Shown here: positions 1 to 5,485 of the stretch, piece by piece
Numbering within the stretch: the stretch's first letter is position 1
Layout of the letters: each line of letters starts with the position of its first letter
Source of the DNA: Bdellovibrionales bacterium
GTDB lineage: Bacteria; Bdellovibrionota; Bdellovibrionia; Bdellovibrionales; UBA1609
Direction: 5' to 3'
Length of the DNA stretch: 6,936 nucleotides
Assembly (NCBI GenBank): GCA_020435085.1
Contig: JAGRAB010000066.1
Coordinates: 1 to 6,936, forward strand
Made by a program: the position numbers and the translations under genes
Notes under the pieces: generated by a model
The model's input: only the letters and a program-made list of their open reading frames with translations
Databases searched by the model: none
What the model was told of the DNA's origin: nothing

Positions 1-23
1 AAACTGGCCCCCTTAATTGCGGA
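1..23 (+). repeat. Left terminal inverted repeat
   Basis: The repeat begins AAACTGGCCCC and ends AATTGCGGA. It matches the reverse complement of 227-249 at 22 of 23 positions. The only mismatch is at position 12 against 238 (C here, T in the partner read on the same strand). Similarity stops just inward of base 23. Its outer boundary cannot be fixed because the window begins here. Confidence 0.8.
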
Positions 24-60
24 TATTGAATACCTACCGCGTCGATAAACTTTGGAATTC

Positions 61-75
61 TATGAAGTTTTCATA
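61..75. repeat. Short hairpin, 6-bp stem with 3-nt loop
   Basis: TATGAA (61-66), loop GTT, TTCATA (70-75) is a perfect inverted repeat inside the left-edge element. It is AT-rich and weak on its own, but it is one of several arms packed between the terminal repeats. Confidence 0.55.
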
Positions 76-84
76 CTAGCATTA

Positions 85-124
85 ATATGAGCCTCGCCCC
101 TCACTTCGTTCGAGGCTCTCATAT
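85..124. repeat. GC-richer hairpin arm
   Basis: GAGCCTCG (89-96) pairs with CGAGGCTC (111-118) across a 14-nt loop. The outer ATAT (85-88) pairs with ATAT (121-124), leaving a 2-nt bulge (TC, 119-120) on the right arm. This gives a 12-bp bulged stem, far more GC-rich than the surrounding DNA. No T-tract follows it on either strand, so it is not a canonical intrinsic terminator. Confidence 0.65.
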
Positions 125-136
125 CAATTCTTGGTA

Positions 137-163
137 TTTCTCGAAAACTTTGTTTTCGAGAAA
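137..163. repeat. Perfect 12-bp hairpin with 3-nt loop
   Basis: TTTCTCGAAAAC (137-148), loop TTT, GTTTTCGAGAAA (152-163) pairs perfectly over 12 bp, the tightest foldback in the window. It lacks a following T-run on either strand. It sits near the middle of the inverted-repeat-bounded element. Confidence 0.75.
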
Positions 164-164
164 G

Positions 165-229
165 CCGTCCGATCAACAAAAATTTGCAATCAATCAAGAT
201 GTTTAGAGGACGGAGAGGCAAGATCGTCC
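165..229. repeat. Competing stem: one GGACG against two CGTCC copies
   Basis: CCGTCC (165-170) is complementary to GGACGG (208-213), and GGACG (208-212) is also complementary to a second CGTCC at 225-229. The two helices are mutually exclusive. The second also competes with the outer closing repeat (227-249). This may be a conformational switch or simply compensatory repeat structure; function is not shown. Confidence 0.35.
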
Positions 230-249
230 GCAATTAAAGGGGCCAGTTT
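227..249 (-). repeat. Right terminal inverted repeat
   Basis: This is the partner of the repeat at 1-23, in inverted orientation with a single mismatch. It ends three nucleotides before the stop codon of the minus-strand squalene synthase gene, so any transcript of that gene reads straight into it. Confidence 0.8.
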
Positions 250-252
250 CTA

Positions 253-1299
253 TTACATTCCCAAGCTGGCCAATTGGGTAAATTCTATTTCACCAAAATA
301 TAAATCTCGAAGCCAGTCAGAAGGTTCTGATGAAGGAGAGCCTGTCATATACTCCTCTTCAGAGATGACCTTTAAATGAGCTGCCTGCATAAGACTCAAA
401 AACATAACTTCTAATTGAGAAGAGTCATCAATGATTTTTTCCACTGATGAAAAAATTGTCTCAGCTTCTTTTCTTGGAAGTTTTCCTGTAGTCTCATGTT
501 TATTTAATATTTCCAACCAAGGTAAAGAGGCCAAACCTAAAAATAAGCTCCAAGCACAAAATAGGCGAAACTCTCTTTGTTTCTCTGGAACTGATGATAA
601 AAACCGAAAGGCTCCATAGGCATTATAATTCATACTTTGATAAATTTGTTCACGATCAAAAATAAATTCTCGCCCCTCTTGGTAATCATCCAATTGATCT
701 TTTAAGAGATTTACTTTTTGCAAAAAAAGGCCAAAATGATGAGCATCTAAGAGAAGGTTTTTTGCCACCTTTAATTGAGGTTCAATTTGAGCTACAAGTC
801 GAGCCAATGCCTCGCCAACAACACCTGCCACAAAAAAACAGTATTGATTCACTTCTCTTAAGTTCACTAACTTCAAATGACCTTTTTCATTTCGCTTTTT
901 ATCAGAAAAATGTTTCATTCCCCTCGACATGCTCAATACCATATTCGAGATAATTCCTTTGATTGACTCTGGTGATCTGTGAAGATCTGCGAAAATAATG
1001 TGAGAATCCTCAATAAGTTGTTTTTCACCATCAGGGATTTCTAATGGAAACTGATCTCTCCAATTTTGAAGAATTTCTTTATTTGGAAGTGACTTTAAAA
1101 ACTGATCAAATTCTTCAAACTGCTTCATTTGGTCTGTTGTTTTTTGCCAAGGCGCATCTTCTACGGTGTCAAGAATGCGACAAATAAGATAGGTTAAACC
1201 CACCCAAGCTTTTAATGGTGTTTTTAAATGGCTAATGCAAAAGGCAAAAGATCGAGAAACTCTATTCAAATGGGTTTGATAAAAATCATGTGTTAACAT
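253..1299 (-). CDS. Squalene synthase (farnesyl-diphosphate farnesyltransferase), eukaryote-like type
   Basis: The predicted 348-residue protein would condense two farnesyl diphosphates via presqualene diphosphate to squalene, the precursor of hopanoids or sterols. Visible motifs: SRSFAF (residues 15-20); first aspartate motif DTVED (44-48, both metal-binding Asp present); YCFFVAGVVGE (153-163), where Tyr153 aligns with the catalytic Tyr of eukaryotic enzymes; GLFLQKVNLLKDQLDD (190-205) with the second aspartate motif Asp201/Asp205, followed by GREF. The later LFCAWSLFLGLASL also follows the eukaryotic pattern. This arrangement is closer to single-enzyme squalene synthases than to the HpnC/HpnD pair. 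There is no C-terminal membrane anchor, unlike in eukaryotes. The ATG at 1299 has no Shine-Dalgarno sequence before it. The stop lies 3 nt from the left-edge element. Phytoene synthase is a less likely alternative. Confidence 0.85.
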   Translation of the reverse strand: MLTHDFYQTHLNRVSRSFAFCISHLKTPLKAWVGLTYLICRILDTVEDAPWQKTTDQMKQFEEFDQFLKSLPNKEILQNWRDQFPLEIPDGEKQLIEDSHIIFADLHRSPESIKGIISNMVLSMSRGMKHFSDKKRNEKGHLKLVNLREVNQYCFFVAGVVGEALARLVAQIEPQLKVAKNLLLDAHHFGLFLQKVNLLKDQLDDYQEGREFIFDREQIYQSMNYNAYGAFRFLSSVPEKQREFRLFCAWSLFLGLASLPWLEILNKHETTGKLPRKEAETIFSSVEKIIDDSSQLEVMFLSLMQAAHLKVISEEEYMTGSPSSEPSDWLRDLYFGEIEFTQLASLGM

Positions 1300-1304
1300 A
1301 CCGA

Positions 1305-1336
1305 TATAATTTGGAATCGCAAAGCGAAGAGGTCAA
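1305..1336 (-). promoter_or_regulatory. Possible promoter of the squalene synthase gene, leaderless geometry
   Basis: Read on the minus strand, TTGACC (1336 down to 1331) resembles a -35 box. An AT-rich ATTATA (1310-1305) lies 20 nt further on, a long spacer; at 17 nt the hexamer is a poor CAAATT. Either -10 would start the transcript within a few bases of the ATG at 1299. No purine-rich Shine-Dalgarno precedes the ATG, which agrees with a leaderless message. Sequence evidence is weak. Confidence 0.3.
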
Positions 1337-1368
1337 CAGTTTTCTAGATGATATTGCTATTTAACTAG

Positions 1369-1430
1369 GGCGTGTACTCATTCAAAAAAACAATGCCTGT
1401 TTTTTGCACGCCTTCTAAGCTCAAGAAGGC
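1369..1430 (-). terminator. Hairpin-rich junction after the mscS stop, possible terminator
   Basis: The first stem is GCCTTCT (1410-1416) with AGAAGGC (1424-1430); the mscS stop codon (1421-1423) lies in its 7-nt loop. The second is AAAAAACA (1385-1392) with TGTTTTTT (1398-1405) around ATGCC. In addition GGCGTG (1369-1374) is complementary to CACGCC (1407-1412), enclosing the A/T stem. On the minus strand the A/T stem ends in a run of seven T, as in an intrinsic terminator, but the stem has little GC. It may end asmA-mscS transcription before the squalene synthase gene. Confidence 0.4.
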
Positions 1431-2353
1431 CTCTCTCCTGTAGATGGCAACATTTGTACCTGAATAGGAGACAAGCTATCTAAATGAACATCGCGTTGAG
1501 GAAAGGCAATACAAATCTTATCTTTTTGAAATAAATCATCAATTGTAAAGCGAATATCAGATGCTATTGTTTTAAGCTGCAATTGATTACGAATTCGAGC
1601 CCAAAATAACACATCGAAAACTAAAGCATTATCACCAAAGTCTTCAAATAAAACAACTGGCTCTGGAGATGATAAAACCTTCGGATGATCCATCACGGCA
1701 CTCTTAAGCAACTCTTCTGTTCTCTTTGTGGGCGATCCATAGGCAACTCCTACTCGAACCTTAGCTCGAACAATATCGTCCGACAGTGTCCAGTTAAGAA
1801 CATTTTTTTCTAAAAATGAACTATTGGGCACAACAATATGTGTATTTTCAACGGATTTAATTCGAGTGGCTCGAGCACCAATACTCTCAATAGTTCCAGC
1901 AATAGATTCTAGTTCAATAAAGTCTCCCACGCGAATGGGTCGTTCCATCATAATAATTAAACCACTAATGAAGTTATTAACAATATTTTGTGCTCCAAGT
2001 CCCACTCCAATTGCCAGTGCGCCACCAAGAACTGTAAATATAGTAATTGGTACATTGAGCAGACGCAGCGTAAACAGCGTCAGTACAACAAGCATCATAT
2101 AAAAAATCATTGTCTTTAACGTGTATCTTAAAGAGTCTTCTACATCGAGACGTGCTAAAAGACGCAGTTCAATTTGCCTTGTCACTTTACGAGCCAGGTA
2201 ATAGCCTAAGATAAGAAGCAAAAGCCCTGTCGTTATTTTTCCAAAAGTGACAGGTTTCCCATCAACTTCAAAAAATTGTAAACCCCAAACGTCGGGCATC
2301 CAGAAAAAAAGGTGTTGCATTTGTTCTATAAACTGAATCAATGAATCCATCAT
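1421..2353 (-). CDS. MscS-family small-conductance mechanosensitive channel
   Basis: This 310-residue inner-membrane protein belongs to the MscS family, whose members open under membrane tension to release solutes during hypo-osmotic shock. Hydrophobic segments lie at about 37-54 (TM1), 79-99 (TM2) and 103-136 (TM3). The pore helix has the Ala/Gly-rich pattern LGGALAIGVGLGAQN (109-123), followed by NNFISGLIIMMERPIRVGD (126-144). The cytoplasmic beta domain then has IAGTIESIG and VVPNSSF (174-180), where E. coli MscS has a PNG-type motif. Length is slightly above E. coli MscS (286). It is a short MscS-type protein without the large N-terminal domain of MscK. Two adjacent ATG codons (2353 and 2350) are possible starts; neither has a Shine-Dalgarno. 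It begins 38 bp after asmA, so co-transcription is likely. Confidence 0.9.
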   Translation of the reverse strand: MMDSLIQFIEQMQHLFFWMPDVWGLQFFEVDGKPVTFGKITTGLLLLILGYYLARKVTRQIELRLLARLDVEDSLRYTLKTMIFYMMLVVLTLFTLRLLNVPITIFTVLGGALAIGVGLGAQNIVNNFISGLIIMMERPIRVGDFIELESIAGTIESIGARATRIKSVENTHIVVPNSSFLEKNVLNWTLSDDIVRAKVRVGVAYGSPTKRTEELLKSAVMDHPKVLSSPEPVVLFEDFGDNALVFDVLFWARIRNQLQLKTIASDIRFTIDDLFQKDKICIAFPQRDVHLDSLSPIQVQMLPSTGERPS

Positions 2354-2359
2354 ATTGTT

Positions 2360-2388
2360 ATTTCAAAGGTATATACAAAAATGGTCAA
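2360..2388 (-). promoter_or_regulatory. Possible mscS promoter, leaderless geometry
   Basis: On the minus strand TTGACC (2388-2383), a 17-nt spacer and TGAAAT (2365-2360) make a plausible -35/-10 pair. The start would fall at about the first base of the ATG (2353), giving a leaderless mRNA. An alternative TATATA within 2375-2370 would give a leader of about 10 nt. The site lies in the 38-bp asmA-mscS gap, so it could add to read-through from asmA. Confidence 0.35.
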
Positions 2389-2391
2389 CTC

Positions 2392-5295
2392 TTATTTTTT
2401 AAAAAAGTTCTTTAACTTTTTCTTTGCCTCTTTCTCAAAGTCATCAGTAATTTTTTTAGTTGTTTGATCTAACTCTTGTTTTAAATTTTGTTCTGCTTTC
2501 AGCTTTTGTTTTTTCAATTGGCATCTTAATGTATTCGCGAGAAGTTTTTCAATTGTCGAGCTTGCAAATCCAAGATTCGGTTGTGTCCATCGCCCTGACA
2601 TCACAATAGGCAGTTCAAACCGCCCCTTCTCGTCTAAATTACAAATATAAATATCACCACTGATAGAAGGGCGAACCATTGACAACTTTCCTTTTAAATC
2701 CAGACTTCCATCAAGACCAGCTCGACCAATGAGATCTAATTCATCATTCTTTATTGTTGTTGCTGTTAGCTTACTGATATTCAACATATTGTCACGAAAC
2801 CCCGCAATACATGAGAACTTACCTCGAAATCCTTCGGTTTTTACTGGCTTTAAATTTATTTTAGGTAATCTTTTTAATGCTTCATTTATAGCTGCATCAA
2901 ATTTTATGGAATTCAATAAGACATCCCTCCCATCAATGGCAACCAACCCTTTAATGGATGAGAGGAAATTCTCCCCACCAGGCAGCTTTGAAGAAATGTC
3001 AAATTGACCAGATAATTTTCCAGAAGCATCAGAACTGTACTGAGGGGCAAAAACTTTTAATGCAGGCTGAAGGCTAAAACCCTTCACTTTCGCTTTTAAA
3101 ACCGCTTGAGGATGAGATGCCAAAAGATTTGTTGTCAACTGATTCAGGTTCCATTCACCTTCAAAAAGTTGTTTGACTGTTGCTGATAATGAAAGAAGTC
3201 CTTTATTATAATTGGATTTAAAAGCCAATCCTCTTCCTGATATATTTTCATATTGAAATTTTTGAATACGCCCAGAAAGTTCTAGTTGAGAATTTTTTAA
3301 AACCGGCCAATGTGGAACTAAGGGTGCCATCGCTGAAGTTTTTTTACCTTCCCCTAAAGTTTCATTTTGTTTTTGTTTAGGGTTATAAATAAAGTGACTC
3401 ATTTGCGTATTCAATTTTGCATTGACTTTTATTTTTGAGCCTTCTATTCCTTTTTTGTTTTCCCAATGCCCCTCTACCGCAGCTCTTCCATCAATATCAC
3501 CAGTAAGATCTAAACCAGAAACCGACTTCGTCATTTTTAATACTTGATGAAGTGGGAACTTATTAAATAGAAAGTTGAGTTGAAATCGCGGGTCCGAAAA
3601 TCCTGACACCTTTCCTGAAAGGCTCAACTCTCCTTTTCCAAGACTCATTGATGAGTTTTCTATAGCAAGATTCTCACCTCGATTTCCCAACCTTAACTTG
3701 AGACGAAATGGTTCTCCCATTTTCTTAGAAAATAGATCCTTATATTGCACTTCTACTTTTGAAACGTCTATATCTCCTTGAACTGTTGTTGTCCCTAACT
3801 GCGCACCTTGAGTTTTAACCAACGCGCTTAAATTTGCCGTCAATGGTCCTATGAGATAAATTTTATTTTTATCATCTCTTAAATTAAAGTTTGTTCTAAA
3901 TGCTGACAACCGAACAGGATTGGCATCCACTTCTAAACCATCTAGCCCTTGAAACATATCGCCTTTAATATTAGCTTTTACAGAAAGCTCTCCTTGAACA
4001 GGTTGGTGACCAAGAATGGGAACTGTTTTCTCTAAACCCTTTAAATTCGTTCGAGGAATCTCTAATTGAATTTCACTTCTCAACCCTTTTTCCAAACCTA
4101 AGTAGCCACCAGCAATGACTTTTAACTGCGCAAGTCGTGCTTGAAAGCTTTTCGCAACAAGAACATTTTTCGTGACATACCCATCCAAATGAAAAGTCAG
4201 CGGCTCTCCTGAATTTTTATGCAAATAATTCTTTTTTTGCAGTTTTAATTTGTCCGCCTCAACAATCACTTTTACTGTTGGAGCACTTAAAGCCCCTTGT
4301 TTATATTGGACTTGCCATTGCAAATCAGCCCTCAAAGGCCCTTCAATGATTAGATCTCCTTGTTTTAAATTTATGTTTCCAGATAGGTTTCTTGTCTTTA
4401 ACTGTGACTGTATTTCCCAGTCAGAATTTTGTTTTTTTGTGACTGATACGTCTGCAAATAGTCCTCCTTGCCATTGTCCCGGAGGCAAAAACTGAGGCGG
4501 AACCGGAAGCTTTTCTAGTGCCTCAATATTTAATTTCAGTTTCCACAAATGTTTATCAAGGTGAAAATGAGATTCTCCTGAGGCATCTGCTTGAATACCA
4601 CCCACAGAAGCCTTCATCGCATGGATTTTTAAAAATTGAGGATTGAAATAAATCGTATTTGATTTCAAATGAACCGGCAGCAAAATATGATAAGCTCCAT
4701 TCATTGAAACTCTTGCTTGAGTGGCCCAATCAAAACTCCAAGCATTTTGTGAGTTCAATAAATTTTTGTTAGAAAAAGTTATATTGAACTGGTTTAAAGT
4801 AAGGTTTTGGATCTTATCTTTTTGAAAGAGAAGTTCCCCCTCCTGTATTTTTCCTACAACCTTGACTTGAAGAGGAAACGGGAGATGAAACCACTCTTCC
4901 CTCTCCTCATTATTTGAAGATGGCATTGGTTTTAAATTTTCTTGTTTTTCATCTTTTAAAATCAAAGATCCTCGAGGCTCTTGAACATTCAATTCTGTGC
5001 TCAACAGAAGACCTGCAGCACTAAAATTCAGATGAGCCGATATTTGAATTTTTTTTATTTCTAGTTTCGAAATGGCATTTTGAACTGAAATGCCATTGAC
5101 CTGGAGATAAAAAGGAAAAAGAGCATTCATTTTTATTGAAGACAGTTGAACTTGATATTCTTTTTTTGAGGCTTGTAGCTGAATTTGGTCTTTGAGATAA
5201 TTTATCAAAAGCTGGGGAAGAATAAGGTAATTTAAAATCAGTACTAGAGCTGCTAGAAAACCAAGCAAGTATAAAAAATAGGACACTTTCCGCAT
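2392..5295 (-). CDS. AsmA-family inner-membrane-anchored periplasmic protein
   Basis: This 967-residue protein has a single N-terminal membrane segment (about 5-26) after a short basic start, then a long periplasmic region of alternating hydrophobic and polar strands. This fits the beta-rich groove of the AsmA/TamB/YhdP superfamily. The N-terminal part (about 29-115) follows the AsmA pattern. The clearest AsmA-like C-terminal region is about 735-910, with GFSLQPALKVF, SGKLSGQFDISS, an SIKGLVAIDGRDV segment and, near 898, PIVMSGRWTQPNLG, as in other family members. The last 45 residues are Lys/Glu-rich and probably helical. E. coli AsmA is shorter (about 617 residues). Relatives act in outer-membrane assembly and phospholipid transfer between membranes; the substrate here is unknown. 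The ATG at 5295 directly precedes the anchor but lacks a well-placed Shine-Dalgarno; AAGAGG lies 26 nt upstream. Confidence 0.85.
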   Translation of the reverse strand: MRKVSYFLYLLGFLAALVLILNYLILPQLLINYLKDQIQLQASKKEYQVQLSSIKMNALFPFYLQVNGISVQNAISKLEIKKIQISAHLNFSAAGLLLSTELNVQEPRGSLILKDEKQENLKPMPSSNNEEREEWFHLPFPLQVKVVGKIQEGELLFQKDKIQNLTLNQFNITFSNKNLLNSQNAWSFDWATQARVSMNGAYHILLPVHLKSNTIYFNPQFLKIHAMKASVGGIQADASGESHFHLDKHLWKLKLNIEALEKLPVPPQFLPPGQWQGGLFADVSVTKKQNSDWEIQSQLKTRNLSGNINLKQGDLIIEGPLRADLQWQVQYKQGALSAPTVKVIVEADKLKLQKKNYLHKNSGEPLTFHLDGYVTKNVLVAKSFQARLAQLKVIAGGYLGLEKGLRSEIQLEIPRTNLKGLEKTVPILGHQPVQGELSVKANIKGDMFQGLDGLEVDANPVRLSAFRTNFNLRDDKNKIYLIGPLTANLSALVKTQGAQLGTTTVQGDIDVSKVEVQYKDLFSKKMGEPFRLKLRLGNRGENLAIENSSMSLGKGELSLSGKVSGFSDPRFQLNFLFNKFPLHQVLKMTKSVSGLDLTGDIDGRAAVEGHWENKKGIEGSKIKVNAKLNTQMSHFIYNPKQKQNETLGEGKKTSAMAPLVPHWPVLKNSQLELSGRIQKFQYENISGRGLAFKSNYNKGLLSLSATVKQLFEGEWNLNQLTTNLLASHPQAVLKAKVKGFSLQPALKVFAPQYSSDASGKLSGQFDISSKLPGGENFLSSIKGLVAIDGRDVLLNSIKFDAAINEALKRLPKINLKPVKTEGFRGKFSCIAGFRDNMLNISKLTATTIKNDELDLIGRAGLDGSLDLKGKLSMVRPSISGDIYICNLDEKGRFELPIVMSGRWTQPNLGFASSTIEKLLANTLRCQLKKQKLKAEQNLKQELDQTTKKITDDFEKEAKKKLKNFFKK

Positions 5296-5305
5296 AGGTG
5301 TTGTC

Positions 5306-5334
5306 AGTTTAAAGTCTTAAACCTCTTTTGGGAA
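5306..5334 (-). promoter_or_regulatory. Weak promoter candidate for asmA
   Basis: On the minus strand TTCCCA (5334-5329), 17 nt, TAAACT (5311-5306) gives 4 of 6 consensus matches in each box. Transcription would start about 3 nt before the ATG. The -10 overlaps the palindrome at 5307-5322. Many AT-rich sequences give matches this weak. Confidence 0.2.
5307..5322. promoter_or_regulatory. Perfect 6-4-6 palindrome upstream of asmA, possible operator
   Basis: GTTTAA (5307-5312), AGTC, TTAAAC (5317-5322) is a perfect inverted repeat ending 11 nt before the asmA ATG, inside the asmA-sucA divergent region. It could be a dimeric regulator site, or a small mRNA hairpin placed between the distant AAGAGG and the start codon. 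I recognise no known operator in it. Confidence 0.35.
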
Positions 5335-5431
5335 CTGAACCTAAATCCAGATAACGCCAAGCAAAAGGTCTTTGAAATTCATCTAAGTCACTGGAAAAAT
5401 TCAAATAAAAACTGACTCCCCACGACAATTC

Positions 5432-5460
5432 CTGTAGGGTAAAAGGGACGCTGATATCTT
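5432..5460 (+). promoter_or_regulatory. Candidate sucA promoter with extended -10
   Basis: TGATATCTT (5452-5460) matches an extended -10 (TG, one base, then TATCTT). The -35 at 17 nt is poor (CTGTAG, 5432-5437), as is common with extended -10 promoters. Transcription would start near 5467, leaving about 19 nt that include the Shine-Dalgarno. An alternative pair is CTGACT (5412-5417) and TAGGGT (5435-5440) with a 17-nt spacer. Confidence 0.35.
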
Positions 5461-5471
5461 ATCTGCGAAAT

Positions 5472-5477
5472 GAGGAG
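5472..5477 (+). promoter_or_regulatory. Ribosome binding site deciding the GTG start of sucA
   Basis: GAGGAG lies 8 nt before the GTG at 5486, an ideal spacing. The in-frame ATG at 5504 has no Shine-Dalgarno before it, so the GTG is preferred. The site lies in an unusually GC-rich patch with overlapping palindromes GGAGCTCC (5474-5481) and CCCGGG (5480-5485). Confidence 0.7.
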
Positions 5478-5485
5478 CTCCCGGG

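Larger units (their letters stand above)
1..249. mobile_element. MITE-like multi-hairpin element bounded by terminal inverted repeats
   Basis: This 249-bp stretch has no credible gene. Its two ends are inverted repeats of each other (1-23 against 227-249, 22 of 23 bases matching). Inside lie at least four further inverted repeats: 61-75, 85-124, 137-163 and 165-170 with 208-213. As single strand it could fold into a long closing helix carrying several arms. Short non-coding DNA with terminal inverted repeats and internal hairpins fits a non-autonomous (MITE-like) element; a structured RNA or composite 3' end of the adjacent minus-strand gene is the alternative. A target-site duplication cannot be tested because the left flank is outside the window. 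The window starts exactly on the left repeat, so the element could extend further left. Confidence 0.6.

Noticed and set aside
137..163. The 12-bp perfect hairpin as an intrinsic terminator of the squalene synthase transcript
   Set aside because: No T-run follows the stem on either strand, and it lies about 90 nt beyond the stop inside the inverted-repeat element; it fits better as an arm of that element.
131..379. Plus-strand open frame of 82 codons
   Set aside because: It begins in the hairpin element and continues antisense to the squalene synthase coding end; no family resemblance and no ribosome site.
431..953. Two plus-strand open frames (431-619, 762-953) antisense to the squalene synthase gene
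   Set aside because: The opposite strand encodes a convincing enzyme with intact motifs; these are shadows with biased composition.
1824..2102. Plus-strand open frame of 92 codons
   Set aside because: Antisense to the conserved pore region of mscS; low-complexity Ser/Ile-rich translation with no recognisable features.
2392..2406. T6A6 palindrome at the 3' end of asmA
   Set aside because: It encodes the terminal Phe-Phe-Lys-Lys of the protein, so simple codon use in an AT-rich gene explains it.
2729..4495. Plus-strand open frames (2729-3007, 4250-4495) within asmA
   Set aside because: Both lie antisense in the 967-codon asmA frame and show no independent start signals or known motifs.
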